DNA of 64,000 bases from Cycas panzhihuaensis (GCA_023213395.1 CM041465.1:109685741-109749740); one strand, 5' to 3'. Numbered from the stretch's first letter, positions 20,590-33,076 are shown. Notes: a model not told the origin generated them from the sequence alone. Program-made: numbers and translations.

Positions 20590-20615
20590 TTTAGGGTTTA
20601 GGCTGGGTATTTAAG
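20590..20615 (+). promoter_or_regulatory. LTR promoter of element D: telo box plus TATA-like box
   Basis: TTTAGGGTTTAGG (20590-20602) then TATTTAAG (20608-20615). Two tandem plant telomere-type units make a canonical telo-box. Repeated in the 3' LTR (TATTTAAG 60983-60990). Confidence 0.62.
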
Positions 20616-22665
20616 TCCTCTCTAAATCATTTTTAGGATCTTTTGCTCAATTTTTGAATGCTTCTCAAGGAAAAATGCCCTGTGCTCTACTATTCCCTAC
20701 TGCTCCACTGCTGCTACATGACCTACACCTCTCCTCCAGTGCCCAACTCTCCTTTGGTATGGCTAAGACATCTTCCCAGCCCTTCACATGCCTTAGAGAG
20801 GGCCCCTTTGGAGAGATCTTAGCATTTCCTTACTTAGGAAGCCATCAAGCATCCTCAAAGTGTAGGTGTTTCCTTCAAACTCATTAGTAGGGGTTGCAAA
20901 CCTGTTGTTCCACAGCTCTTTGGAAGATTTCTCAGCCTTCTTTCAATAGCTCTTGATTGAGGCAAAAGCCTCCTCTCTCTTCCTCAAGTATTTATTGGTT
21001 TAAGTTGCTTCCTTGTCCAATTTATGCCTTGTTTTGCATGTCATCCCTAGTTCTTCTTGGTTTGCTCTTTGAAGGTTATTTTGTCTTGCTTTAGGCTATC
21101 CTTTCCTTGCCATTAGGGCCTCCTTTCCTACATTTCTTGCTCAAGGCAGTGGCAAAGAGGGGTTACATAGGGTTTGGGTGAGAGCTGGGTGGATTCCGCA
21201 CCACCTTCCATGCTCCTCAAGTGGCTCTTCGCCCCCCAAGTCTTCCCTTTTGCTTTGTGCTACTCCTGGCAATCAAACAAGGGTTTGTTTGGCTATTTTC
21301 AGCCGCTGTAATCAGCGTTGTCATGTGTTGCAGCGCTAGTTTGGAGGCTTGTAACTTGATCCGGGCAACTCACATAAGCCCCGGCTGCTTGTCCCTTGTC
21401 CAACTTCTTCCCTGGTAACCCGATTTGCTTCTCATAGCATCCCAGTTTGTTGTAGATCTTTTTGAGCTCGTTTTTGACCCTTGCCGCCTTGTGGCTTCTT
21501 GAGGGAGGGTAGGGTTGTTCCTTGTGAGAGGTGGGCCACTCTGAGGCTTATCGGTTACTCTTCATTTATTTTGGTTGTGTTTCCTTTATAGTTTATCATC
21601 TAAATATTGAATACCAGCATGCATGTATTTAAGTTTACACTTGTCTCATATATACATGTATTGTTAGGATTTTATATTGTATGCTAGCACCCTTTCTCTG
21701 GGAAGGGGGATACTTGCATTTACTTGCAGGTATGTGGAGGACGCAAAGGATCCATTCCTTTTCTCTCTCTCGCAGGTAAGTGCTCCTGTTTGTGTTTTAC
21801 TTTAGTATTTCGCTTGTTGCTAGCGTTTTGTTCCTTCTTTTCTTTTGTTGGTGCTTTAGTACCACTTTTGAGGAAGGTAAGGAAGCCCCACTTTCTGGTC
21901 TACTGTAACTCTTCACGTCCACCATGCTTTGTGGAGCAACTTCGGGTACCTCTTGGGAACGTCGCCATTTCAACATGCCTCCATTCTGGGTACACGCTCT
22001 CGCTCCACTTCACCACTTTTATTTTCCTTTTGAGTTCTCTTTACATAGTAGTAATTAGCTCACCGGAAAGAGAAAGGGAAACCAACCTCTATCTTGGTTT
22101 ATATTTTGTTTACTTTATCGCTTACATTTTATTTGTTATAGGAAAAGGTCTTAGGAAGCCTTCCCTTTCACCTTTTCCCCCTTTTCGCCTTGCAAACTTC
22201 CCTCTTACTTCATTCACTTGCCTTGCTTGGTTAAGTTTGCTTGCATACATCGTAGCTTTTCCTTTTGGCTATTTCTTTTGTGCTCCCTCTCAGTTTTCTA
22301 CCTAGCTGGGTAACCAAGTGGATCTCGTTCATAGGCCATCCACTTGCCTACCTTCTTCTCGTTTCCCTTTGCTCTAGGGAAACCCCTTGAAGGGTTCTCT
22401 CCTTCTCCTTCTAGCCATCCGAGGGTAGGAGGATCCTTCCCTTAGGTCAACGCAGGCTAACCCTACACCTCTTCTCCTCTTGTTTGAAGTGGGGAACTAC
22501 TCCCAGGTAGCTAGATTCCATTTGCAGGTCCCAAACTCGTGCTCCAGTGCACAGGGCGCCCTGCATGGTATTTTCCCTACTTGTAGGTCTTTTTCTCAAT
22601 TGTGCCATCCATCACCCTTACCACTCCTACTCAGTTAGGTAGCTATCCCGTAGACACGTATCCAC

Positions 22666-22684
22666 TAGCGACCATACTGGGGAC
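22666..22684 (+). other. Primer binding site of element D
   Basis: TAGCGACCATACTGGGGAC, one base after the LTR end at 22664. Confidence 0.75.
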
Positions 22685-22834
22685 TGCCAGTAAGGGAGCT
22701 AGTTTCTGCTCTCTTCTGTTGGTTTTGCTACCTCTTTGTGGTTCTTCTCCTACTTGATTCTCTTCATTGGGAATTCCCCAATGCGTGTGCCTTTATCGCC
22801 CTTTCCTTTTCCTAACAATGTTGGTTGACCTTGC

Positions 22835-25338
22835 ATGCGATGTTTCTCTTGTCGCTTATGCAGTCTACCTCCATTGTTAGAAGACCCCGAGTATCGTCCT
22901 CTTCCTTTGTCAGATTCTGATTTGACTATGGAGGGATACTCTTCTGATTGGTCCTATTACACTTTAGTTGTGGAAACCCATGAATTTCCTTCTTCTATTC
23001 CGAGATCCACCCAAGAGGGTAATGATACTATTTACTACCCGGGTTTCCAACATCACCTGCTTGATGTCTATCCCTCTACCTATGTGGTAGAAGGGTCTTT
23101 TTCTCTTGAGATTTACCACTCAGTTGGTGACTCTTATGAGGAATGTCTCAAGGGATCTACTTTGTTTGAGGTCCCATCTACCTCTTATGAGCACGTAGAC
23201 ACCCTCCGACTGATGTGGTTGAAGCATTTAACGAGTGTCGTCGTGCTGCTCACTTCCAACCATATCCTAGATGGTTTGAGGATGCTTTTCACAGAGGAGC
23301 CTCTTCTTCTTTTGCTCCTCCCCCACTTTCCTCATCCTCATCTAGTCTTCCTGTAATAACCAACCCCTTTGTGCCTACGCATGTGTCCCGCTCCTTCTCT
23401 ATTCCTATTGTGGGGACACATGTTGCACCTTCTATCCCTCGCCAAGGTCCTAGCATTTTAGGATCTTCTTGCGGTATGTCTTTCCACTAGTTAAAGGTTA
23501 GTATACCCTTCCCTAGCCAAACCAATGTGCCATCCCCTAACATGGTACATACTTTCCCTAGTAGGCCTGCCGGTCCTACTAACCCTTCAACCATTAGTCT
23601 TGCGGGACTCGCTCCCACACACCCTCAAAATTAATCTGTTGGGGCTTCCTTTTACATCCCCCCAGGGTATACTTCTCAACCTTGGGGGCAGGGTAGGGGA
23701 AGCCACCTCCCAACTTATGGGGTGGATCCGCTACACCCATATAGGGTTGCCCCACCTATGGGTGGCCCATATGGGCAAAACTTGGTTCCACATCCATCTT
23801 TTCCATCATCTAGTGCAATCCCTTTTACCATGCCTTCGCAAGGGAACCTAACTCCCTTCCAAGGCACTTATCCTCAAGTCCCCTCTCAACAAGGGGCATT
23901 TCCTCAAGGAGGAATGGGTGTGCCACCCCTGTCTACTCCTTATTCACTACCTACTACTTCATTTGTTGATCCTATAGCCCAGGCAAGGGAATGTCCCTTT
24001 ATGGACTATAAGTCAACACCTTTATCCATTGAGGCATTAAGAACCAATCTGCTGCCTCATCCTCCTGATGTTCCTAGGTTCGATGGAACTTCGTCACAAG
24101 ACCCAGCTGAGCACATGCATAGTTTCTCTATGGAATGCATAGACTACTGGGCATGCGACCACATTCTAATGAAATTATATCCACGGTCCTTGTAGGGTGA
24201 CGCCCTTAAGTGGTTTTACCGTCTCCCTACCCACTCCATTTATTCATTCGAGCAATTGGTGCATGAGTTTATCAACTATTTTGATGTAGCCCATCCATTT
24301 GAGAGTGGAATGAAATCCCTCTTATCACTCAAACAAGGTCACGATGAGATGAATCATGACTTTGTACGGCGATTCCATGACTTGCTTCACTCCACTAAGG
24401 TAACATTGCCCGAGGAGTTGAAGAGGGTTCTCTTCGTTAATACACTTCACCCCAAAGTGCATGTGGAAGTCCTTAAAATGGGGGCGACCACATGCGACTC
24501 CATGATCACCAAGTGCTTAGTGTTTGAGGCTATTGAGATCCAAGCCAGACTCAAGAAACCTCTTAAGCCCTCACAATGATGTGAGGTACCACCTTCAACC
24601 AAAGATACCAAACCTTCACAACCCACCAGGTCTTCCTCTCACTCAACTGAGAGGACCTTAGACCCCCTCATATTTGCCATATGCTCATTCGAGCATACAA
24701 TGAAGGAGCTTAGGCTCCAAGCCCCTTCATCCCCAACATCTAACAAACAAGTCCAACAAACAACTCAAGCTCCCCTCCCCAGGAATGGAAACACCCAGTC
24801 CTCTCAAGTGAGGAGGTCAGATCCCTCGCTTGAGAAGAAGTGGTGCTCCATTCATGGGGAGTGCTTCCATGACGACTCGCGTTATAGGGCCCAACATCCT
24901 AATGATGCCCCTCGACATGACTCTTCCTCTAAACGGGCCTCAAGGCCTAATTTGGACCAACCAGTCCATAAGGATCTGTTCCCTAAACATGGGGAACGTG
25001 ATTGCAATGCCTAAACCAAGAATAACTGGAACTGAGGAAGATCGCCTAATTCCCGTCCTTCCCGTGATAAAGGGAAGGGAACCAGGGATTCATCCTCTTC
25101 CTCTTGTTCCCCTAACCATCGTACCCCATCACCTTCGCAACCCCAGAATAAGGGGAAGAAGGTGATCCAATTGCTTGAGGTGACTCCTTCGTATGCCCTT
25201 ACGCGGTCTCAGGCCGTCAAGGAAGTAGTAGGTGCTTCTTCTTCTACTCCTTCTGACCCTCTTCCGGAGAACCTTCCTCTGAAAATACCTCTCTTCCCCA
25301 AGGCTATTCTTGTATGCCTGGGTTGTTACAATTTCTAA
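22835..25338 (+). pseudogene. gag: gag (element D), degenerate
   Basis: Starts MRCFSC..LPPLLEDPEY at 22835, the same start as E. The open acidic N-terminus is followed by a Pro/Ser/Gly/Gln-rich section (about 23290-24000) and a capsid part from about 24060 with PRFDGTSSQDPAEH, GDALKWFYRLPTHS and LPEELKRVLFVNTLHPKVHV. The Cys/His box is WCSIHGECFHDDSRY (about 24840), where the last Cys is now Tyr. Stops include TAG 24193-24195 at the same codon as in A. Frameshifts lie near 23205 and 25010-25040. The final TAA is at 25336-25338, after CYNF. Confidence 0.85.
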
Positions 25339-26483
25339 AGGGTACTTACCCAGCCTACCGCGAAGGGTAAGCCCTTCTCCATCATGGACGAGCTTCATAC
25401 TATTACTACAGGAATGTCCTTGATGGACATTTTGAGGAGTTGTCCCAAGCAGTGTGCCTCCTCCTAGAAGCTTTAGGATTGAATGACGTGCCTGTTCACG
25501 CTTTGGGCATTACCCAAAGTTATGAACCTGTCATTTCATTTGATCCTAAGGACCTTCCTCCTGTAGGTGAAAGGGAACGTCAGTGGAACTTCCCATTCAC
25601 TATCACTATCGATATACCTGATTGTACCCTTCGAAGGACTGTTATTGACAATGGTTCTTCTGTGAACGCCATGCCCTTGCATGTCATGCAAGAGCTTGGT
25701 ATTTCTGCCTTGGAACTTGTTCCATGGCAATGCCAAGGTTATGACGATAGTGAGAAGACCCCTTTGGGATCTATCATGATTCTGCTCACCCTTGAGGGCA
25801 AGACTGTCCTTGCCGATGTTGTAGTCCTCGACGTCAACGTTGACTACAACCTCCTTCTAGGTCATCCATGGCTCGACCAAATGGGAGTCGTGTGTCTGAC
25901 TCTTTGGGGACAACTTAAATTCATCCATGATGGGCAAATGAGGGTGATTCCCTGCGAATGGCCACTTACCAAACAAACTCGTTCTGGTAATCTAGCAAAC
26001 TGGGGTCCTTCTACGTATGCCTCAGCTTGTTCTATTAGCATACCTAATCCATCTGAAGAAGATCCCACATCTTCCTCCCCTAGTCTCACGCGGTTCACCC
26101 CTATTGGTGTTAGGAGCTACGAGTACCTTGCTTCGTTTAGTGATGACGAGTTGCATGATGAGGACGAGGATTATCTCCACCCCGTCTCTTTCCTCTACAC
26201 CAGTAGGTCGCACCCATCTCATTATAGATCTCCATCTAGAACCTCTTTCATTAGTGAGGCTAGCCACTCCTACGTGTTGAATGTCATCACTCATGTCGAC
26301 TCGTCCATAGTCAGTTCTTCTCCTTCATCACCTCCCACAGGTGATGGTTTTGAAGAACTACCTTTTGCTCCTTCTGAGGAGCCTCTTTTTTACTCTCCTC
26401 CAGAGTCTCGCGAGAAAGTTGGGCAACTCGATGAGCATCACAGTCTCATTGCCTCTACTCCCTCTAGCACTTCATCTACTTGA
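25339..26483 (+). pseudogene. Aspartic protease and linker (element D)
   Basis: After the gag stop the frame resumes with KGKPFSIMDELHT. A shift near 25440 leads into a 347-codon frame with SFDPKDLPPVGERERQW, active site VIDNGSSVNAMP and YNLLLGHPWLDQMG. A long acidic/Ser-rich linker (about 26030-26480) separates it from reverse transcriptase. It closes with TGA at 26481-26483 where E has CGA, a single C-to-T change. Confidence 0.82.
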
Positions 26484-27590
26484 AGTAAGGTCATCTATGG
26501 GATGGATTACTTTGAGGATGATGAATCCCTACTTGAGCACCTAGCGGGCTTTGTGCCTAACTTGCCTTCTGGCCACCACAGGCTTAGCCACCAGAAGATC
26601 CTTGCGGTTGGATCCACACTTGCTGATCTAACCCCATCTCCTATTCCACCTCCTCCTGTTGACCTTGCCCCTCTCCACTTCGAGGAGGGTAATGCCATGT
26701 GTATGGGGGCAACCCAATACATAGTCTTGACCCCTGGCAAGGTCATTAAGGTTGGGTTGGAATGTTCTCCTCATGTAGTAAGGGAGTACTCCCTTCTATT
26801 CCAGGAGTTTTGGGACATTTTTGCATGGGATTATACTGACATGAAGGGAATTGATCCCTCCATTATCACCCATAATCTCAACACCATCCCTGGCGCCCGC
26901 CCCATGCGTTAGAAGCAGCGTCCCCTTCACCCAAAGCTCTCAGCCACCATCAAGATGGAGGTTGAGAAGCTTTTAGATGCTAGGCTTATTACTTCCATTG
27001 ACTACCCTAAGTGGGTCTCCAATATTATCCTTATTGCTAAAAGGAACAGGCCAATTCATATATATATCGATTTCCATGACATTAACAATGCTTGTCCTAA
27101 GGACAACTTCCCGCTCCCCTTTATCAATCAAATTATTGATCGTACTGCTGGATTCAAAGTCATGTCCTTAATGGATGGCTTCTTCGACTATAACCAAATT
27201 CAGATTTCTCCTGAAGACCACTATAAGATGGCCTTCACTACACCATGGGGTACCTTTGCCTACAAGGCAATGCCCTTTGGCCTTAAAAATACAGGTGCTA
27301 CTTACCAAAGAGCCATGCATTTCATCTTCTATGACCTCATTGATAACACATTGGAGGTCTTTATGGATGATATGATGGGCCTCTCCCGTATCAGGGCCCA
27401 TCATCCCTTCGACTTGTAGGCTATCTTTTCACAATGCCAGAAGTATCATGTCAGTCTAAATCCACTCAAGTATGTGTTTGCTGTTACCTCAGGTAAACTC
27501 CTTAGGCTTCTTGTGTCCAAATAAGGAATCCAGATTGATCTTAATAAGGTTAGGGCAATCCTTGACATGTCGTCTCCTAGGACCCAATGA
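26484..27590 (+). pseudogene. Reverse transcriptase (element D)
   Basis: Copies genomic RNA into cDNA. Begins around GMDYFEDDE; the leader includes a conserved FAWDYTDMKGIDP. Palm motifs follow: DFHDINNACPKDNFPLP, SLMDGFFDYNQI, TTPWGTFAYKAMPFGLKN and VFMDDMMG, the last holding the catalytic Asp pair (YxDD-box equivalent FMDD). Stops: TAG at 26911-26913 (CAG in E), TAG at 27417-27419, and TGA at 27588-27590, the last also in E. Confidence 0.85.
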
Positions 27591-28400
27591 CAGATTAAGT
27601 CGTTCCTAGGTAGACTTAGTTTTCTCAGGTGCTTCTTAGCAGACTTCGCTGTAAGCGCTAAACCCCTTATGAACCTATTGAAGAAGGGAGCCCCTTTTGC
27701 CTAGTCTAACAAGACCCAAAAGGCCTTTGAAGGACTCAAGGAAGCCCTGGCTTCTGCTCCCATGCTGGTGCCTCCTTGATTCGATAGGCCCTTCATCTTA
27801 TACACCTCAATGATTGACGAATCCTTGGGTGCTATGTTGGCCCAAGAAGATGACTCAGGAACTGAGAGAGCTATATATTTCATCAGTCACACCCTTATGG
27901 CTACTGAACTTAACTATTCTCCTACCAAGAAGGAGTGCCTCTCCTTGGTCCATGCAACCAAGAAGTTCAGACACTATTTGCTTGGCAACACCACCAAGGT
28001 GATCATCCAATCTGATCCCTTGCGATACTTGCTCACTCGTTTAGATTTGACGGGTAGGTCCGGTCGTTGGGCCATCCTACTTCAAGAATTCGACCTTCAT
28101 ATCATTAACCAGAAATTAAAGAATGGAATGGTAGTGGCCGAGAAGCTTGCAGATACCCCTATTCCTAACTCCTTTGGTGCCCCCATCAACGATTCTCTCC
28201 CTGATGAGTCCATCTTGACGATTCAGGACGTCTCTTCTCATCCACTCATCGATAATGAGTGGTATGGCAATATAGTATGGTATCTCACACAACACCGCCC
28301 CGATGCTAGTAGTAAAGTTAGATCTCGCATCCAGACTTTTGCCAAGCAATACTTCCTCGTGGGTAAGTATTATACAAGAGGTCCTTCGATGGGATCCTCC
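27591..28400 (+). pseudogene. Ty3-type RNase H and connector (element D)
   Basis: Normal RNase H following reverse transcriptase: ILYTSMIDESLGAMLAQEDD, ELNYSPTKKECLSLVHATKKFRHYLL and QSDPLRYLLTR. The first acidic positions are poorly kept. A connector (DSLPDESIL...EWYGNIV) leads to integrase. The first part, to about 27780, has stops at TGG/CAG/CAA positions. This is the ordinary domain; the RVT_3-type one is at 59511-59918. Confidence 0.8.
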
Positions 28401-29497
28401 TCTGCTGCATCACTGCCGATGAAGCTGACTAAATACTCCACGAATGGCACCATGGTATTTGTGGGGGTCACTTTGGGGGCTAGTCTATGGCTCAGAGGAT
28501 CCTTCGCATGGGTTATTTCTAGCCGTCCCTTTTCAAGGATGCTTATGCCTTTGCTTTGAGATGTTGGTGATGTTAGGAACACGTCAATATCTCCCATATG
28601 CATTCTGAGGCCCTACACCCCATTGTTTCTCCATGGCCTTTTGCTCAGTGGGGACTAGACCTCATCGGAGCTATTTCCCCACCTTCGTCATCGCAGGATA
28701 AGTTTATCTTGACTGCCATGGAGTATTTCACCAAATGGGTAGAGGCCATTCCCTTGATCACTACTCCTGGTAAAACGATAGCCACATTCATTTACCAGCG
28801 CATCATTTTCTGTTTCAGAATTTTGGACGTCCTAATCATTGATAATGGAACCCCCTTTTGTAATAAGAAGATGGATGAGCTTTGCATGAAGTTCAAGATT
28901 TCTCACAAAACTTCTTCTCCCTACTACCCTCAGGCAAATGGCTAAGTGGAGTCTTTCAATAAGACTCTCATCAATATCCTAAAGAAAACTGTTGCTCAGT
29001 CCCAAAAAGACTGGCACCTTCAGCTGCCCTCTGCTTTGTGGGCTTACCGCACCTCTATCCGTTCTGCCACAAGAATGACCCTGTTCTCCATGGTCTACGG
29101 TACCAAGGTGGTACTCCTGCTGGAGGTGGAGATTCCCTCTTTATGAGTCTCCCTTCGAGGTCTCATCGACGAAGACTCGATCTATCAGGCTCACCTTTTG
29201 GACCTCGAGGCTTTGGACGAGAGACGCTTAACTACTTATCAGGCTAACCTGGCATCCAAAGCTTGCTCACAAAGGACCTATGATAAATATCTTCGTTCTT
29301 GTCCTTTGTTTCCTGGGGACTAGGTCCTCAAGCTTGAATATCTCCATGACTGTTTGACCAAATTCAAACCCCGATGGGTTGGCCCTTTCATTATTATCGA
29401 GACCCTCCATAATGGTGCTTATATGATAGCCACCCTAGAAGGGCTTGAAATTGAGAAAGTTGTTAATGGGAAATTCCTTAAGAAGTTTTACGCGTGA
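28401..29497 (+). pseudogene. Integrase (element D)
   Basis: Joins cDNA to the chromosome. The N-terminal zinc region (about 28440-28600) is frameshifted. The catalytic core is WGLDLIGA (first Asp, about 28650), IDNGTPFCNK (second Asp, about 28840) and VESFNKT (Glu, about 28950); a TAA for CAA lies just before the Glu segment. The C-terminal part runs through LWAYRTSIR, LEVEIPSL (TGA) and FKPRWVGPFIII to FLKKFYA, ending TGA 29495-29497. Confidence 0.85.
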
Positions 29498-29538
29498 TCT
29501 TTTGGCGATCCCTTTGCCATACTCCAAAATGAGCCTAA

Positions 29539-29543
29539 ACTAC
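29539..29543 (+). other. Target-site duplication ACTAC (left) of element E
   Basis: ACTAC here and at 55655-55659. Joining the flanks restores the post-integrase spacer of D. Confidence 0.9.
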
Positions 29544-32240
29544 TAGATGCGCATCTACGGGATAACCACCTAACTAAATAGGTATGATAAGAGCGGGTGG
29601 TAGTATGATTGAGAAAGAGACCTATAAGTAGGGTGAATACCATGCAGGGCGCCCTATGTGCCAGAGCGCGAGTTTGGGACCTGCAATGGAATATAGCTAC
29701 CTAAGAATGATCCCCCCCACTTCGAACAAGAGGTGAGGAGGCATGGGGTTAGCCTGGGTTGACCTGAGGGAAGGATCCTCCCATCCTTAGATGGCCGAAA
29801 GGGGAAGGAGAGGAACCTTCAAGGGTTTCCCTAAAGTAACGGGAAACAAAGAAGGATAGGCAAGTAAACGACCTATGAAGAGGGTCACCTTGGTTGCCTA
29901 GCGAAGTGGTGAACCAAGGGAAAATGAGAGGGATGACCCAGGAAGGTGGGTCAAGGCATACCTAAGCAAACTAACCAAATACAGAAAGGACAAAGGGCAA
30001 AGGAAGCTTGCACAACAAAGGAGGGAAAAGGTGAAAGGGGCAGTTCCTAAGACCTTTTCCTATGAGTAAAGAAGATGCATGCAATAAAATAAATAAAGCA
30101 TGAACCCAAAGAAAAGTTAATTTTCCCTTTTGATTTCCAATGAGTTAATTACTACTTATGTAAAGGAAATTCAAAAGGGAAGAGAAGTAGGGTGGAGCGG
30201 GCGGCACAGGCCAGGAGCGTCTTTGTGATGATAACGCTCCCAAGGGGCACACAAAACCACTCCATAAGGTGCAACGGTTGTGAAGCGTCGTGGTGGATTG
30301 AAATAAGGGGCTCTCTTAGCTTCCCTAGAAAAATACTAAAGTATAAAACCAAGGAAAGAAAGAGACCAAATATTTAATAATAAATGGAGCATGAAAGTAC
30401 AACATGCATGGAAGCACTTACCGGCAAAGGGACAAATGAAGAAAGGTCCTTTGCGCTTTTTGAACACCTGCAAGTAGACGGTAACCTCCCCTTTTCCGAA
30501 GAAAGGGTACTAACATGCAATGACAAGATCCTAACAATACGCATCTATGTAATACAAATATAAACTTAAACACATGTATGTTAGCATCAACACAATGATG
30601 ATAATATGTAAAGGAGGTCAACCCGAGTGAAAGGAAAGTAACCGGTAAGCCTCAGAGTGGCCCACCTCCTGCAAAGAACAACCCCAACGTCCCCCCAAGG
30701 CCACAAGGCAGTGAGGGCAAGGCCAAGAAGGGTGGCTAAAAACAGTAGCAAGGGAGTTGAGAGGAGCCAAAGAAGACCTACGGCAAGTTAGAGTGCTATG
30801 AAGAGCATACCGGGCTACCAGGAAAAGAGTTGGGCAAAGAACGAGTGGTCGGGACTTACGTGAGTTACCCAGACCTAAGCACAAGCCCTCAAACTAGCAC
30901 TGTAACATGTGACAGTGCTGATTTCAGTGGCCAAGGAAGGCCCAACAAACCCTTCTTTGAGTGCTAAGGATAGCACAAGGCAAGAGGGAAGGTTTGGGGG
31001 GCTCAAATCCACTTGAGGAGCATGGAAGGTAGTGCGGAATGCACCCAACTCTCTCCCAAACCCTATGTCAACCCTCTATGCCACTACCTTGAGCAACAAA
31101 CGTAGGCAAGGGAGCACTATAATAGGAGTAAAACAGTCAAATATAAAGAAGAAAGCAACCCTCACAAAGACAAGCAAGGAGACCGACAAGATAGGGCATC
31201 AATTGCATAAGAGAAATAACCCAAATCAATGAATACCTGAGAGGAAGAGGAGAGGTGCTTGCCTCAGCCAAGGGCTGGTAAGGAGAGGCTGAGAAATCAG
31301 CCTAAAAACTATGGTGTAGCAAGTTTGGAACCCTGCTAATGAAATTAGAGGAAGAACACCTGCACTTGGAATACTTGGCGGCTGCCCGGGGCAACAATCA
31401 ACTGAAATCTCTTCAAGGGGCCCTCTCTAAGGTGCGTGAGGGGCTAGGAAGATGTCCTAGCCACACCAAAGGAGAGCTGGGCACTACAGGAGAGACACAG
31501 GTCTGGCAGTAGCAGTAGAGTAGCAGAGAATAACAGAGCACATCGTGGTTTCCTTAAGGAGCAATCCAAAAAGTGAGCCAAAAGTTCTCAAAAATGAGTA
31601 AAAAGTGACTTAAGTACCCAACCCAAACCCTAAAGCAAGCGATTAGGGCGTGGCTGGCAGTGAGTTAAGCCGTGAGACACATGGCAGTTTCACAATAAAT
31701 GTGAAATTACCACGGCGGATTTAAAAAAATAAGTTAGAACAGTCATACCGTTAAAAAATCTATGGTACCACGGGTACCACGAAAATCGTGGAAGTATTCA
31801 CCCAGAGGTAAAAACAGGCATGGCCAGCTAGATGACAAAAAGGGCCAATAGGGGGCTGAGACACCTACCTGGGGGTAAACAAGCCAACAAACAGGTCTAA
31901 AAGAGAAAAAATAGGGCTCAAACAGTGTGGCAAGTCAACCAAACGATGACGGGTCATCACACGGGCGGAGGTGGTGCAAGCCAAGTGGATCTTGGAGCAA
32001 GGAGGGCAGAATGCAGGAAGTGGAGTGGCCACTAGGGTGCCACACTTGCTAGATGTGTGCCCCTGCTATAGTCATCATAGGCTAAAATAAGTATAGAAGA
32101 AGACAAAGTTGTCTACAAAGCCATAAACATGCAAACATGCAAGTAAACACTCATCAAAAGCAAGCGATAATAAGGTGAGAAATATACCTGCACTTACCTA
32201 AGTCAGTAATTCTGTACCTATTCCCGAAAGCCAGGAAACA
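29544..32240 (-). repeat. Element E 3' LTR
   Basis: 2,697 bp, plus-strand TAGATGCGC...GGAAACA. It pairs with 52939-55654. The inverse of the telo-box/TATA pair (CTTAAGTA with CAAACCCTAAAG) is at about 31609-31633. Confidence 0.9.
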
Positions 32241-32254
32241 CTGCCCCCTTGGTA
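32241..32254 (-). other. Polypurine tract (element E)
   Basis: CTGCCCCCTTGGTA on the plus strand, directly after GGAAACA. Confidence 0.78.
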
Positions 32255-32475
32255 GCAGAGCCTCGCCACTTAGAAGCCTGGTGCGATGGTGAATGCTGGT
32301 AACACAACTGTCAGTAGCACATGTGTACATAGATATATCAATCAAGATCATAACAGTAGGCAAGGGTGCCAAAAAGTGTCATGGCGGAATGCGTGGATAC
32401 GAAAGTGGTAGTGGAGACAACATAGGGGCTGCCTATGAGCCACTTGGGAACCGACTGGAAAGATGAGAAAGGCAA

Positions 32476-32488
32476 GGGGGTTTCCCCC
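32476..32488. other. G5/C5 stem-loop near the 3' end (element E)
   Basis: GGGGGTTTCCCCC. The loop differs from A (CAT), C (ATG) and D (CAG) while the stem is kept. Confidence 0.65.
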
Positions 32489-32653
32489 ACCACAAAAGAT
32501 GCAGAAGGATATGCATAATCAAGTAAAGAGTAAGAAAAGGGGTAGGCACCATAGTTTTACCTCATTAGCGGCCAGGTTTCAGAGGTGCGAATGGGTCGCA
32601 AAGCAAAGTGTAAGATGACCTGGGGCTTGGGCGACAGGGGGGCCAGACAAGCC

Positions 32654-33076
32654 TCAGGGACGATCAACAAGGAGAGGAAGGTGGCGCTTAAGGATGAGGT
32701 GAACAAGACTATCTGCCTCAGCGTTGAGGGCCCGAGGGATATACTGGATATCGATAGAAGAGAAGCAGGCCAGGAGAGATCTAGCAACAGAAGCAAGAGT
32801 CCTCAAGTGAGGGCATTGCACCTAGTAAACCTGGGTGAGACGAGACACCACAACTTGAGAGTCGCAAAGCAAAACGATGGATCCGTGATGAAAATATAGG
32901 GCATTAGTAAGGGCTTTAATAATAGCTATATATTCAGCTTCGTTATTAGTAGCCTCTGGGAGGAAGATCCCAGAGCAGAGGAGATTGTGTCTAGAAGGGC
33001 TATCGAGAATCCATGCAACAAGAAAAGGTCCAGAGTTACCGCGGCTTCTCCTGTCGGTAAAGATGTAGATGGACAT
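32654..33076 (-). pseudogene. Second RNase H, RVT_3/archaeal type (element E)
   Basis: MSIYIFTDRRSRGNSGP (first Asp), EATNNEAEYIAIIKAL (Glu), LLCDSQVVVSRLTQVY (Asp), then a stop at 32822-32824 (TAG) and a C-terminal part ending LLVDRP. About 140 codons. On the minus strand GACTACCAG precedes the ATG by 16 bases, resembling a splice acceptor. Confidence 0.82.

Larger units (their letters stand above)
19977..22664 (+). repeat. Element D 5' LTR
   Basis: 2,688 bp, TATTTC (from TGTTTC) to TATCCA. It pairs with 60343-63021. Its first ~240 and last ~230 bases resemble the LTRs of A, C and G, but the middle is of the D/E type. A hydrophobic ~190-codon ORF near the 3' end is not taken as a gene (see rejected items). 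Confidence 0.9.

Noticed and set aside
21724-22305. A 193-codon hydrophobic ORF in the D 5' LTR with a 206-codon partner at 62044-62664 in the 3' LTR
   Set aside because: The pair exists because the two LTRs are copies. The equivalent frame is broken in the LTRs of E and absent in A. The composition (Leu/Phe/Ser/Pro) is what pyrimidine-rich sequence yields by chance.
14618-22664. Reading the LTRs at 14618-17198 and 19977-22664 as the two ends of one element
   Set aside because: They are in opposite orientation, belong to different LTR subfamilies, and D has its own matching partner and CTCAC duplications.
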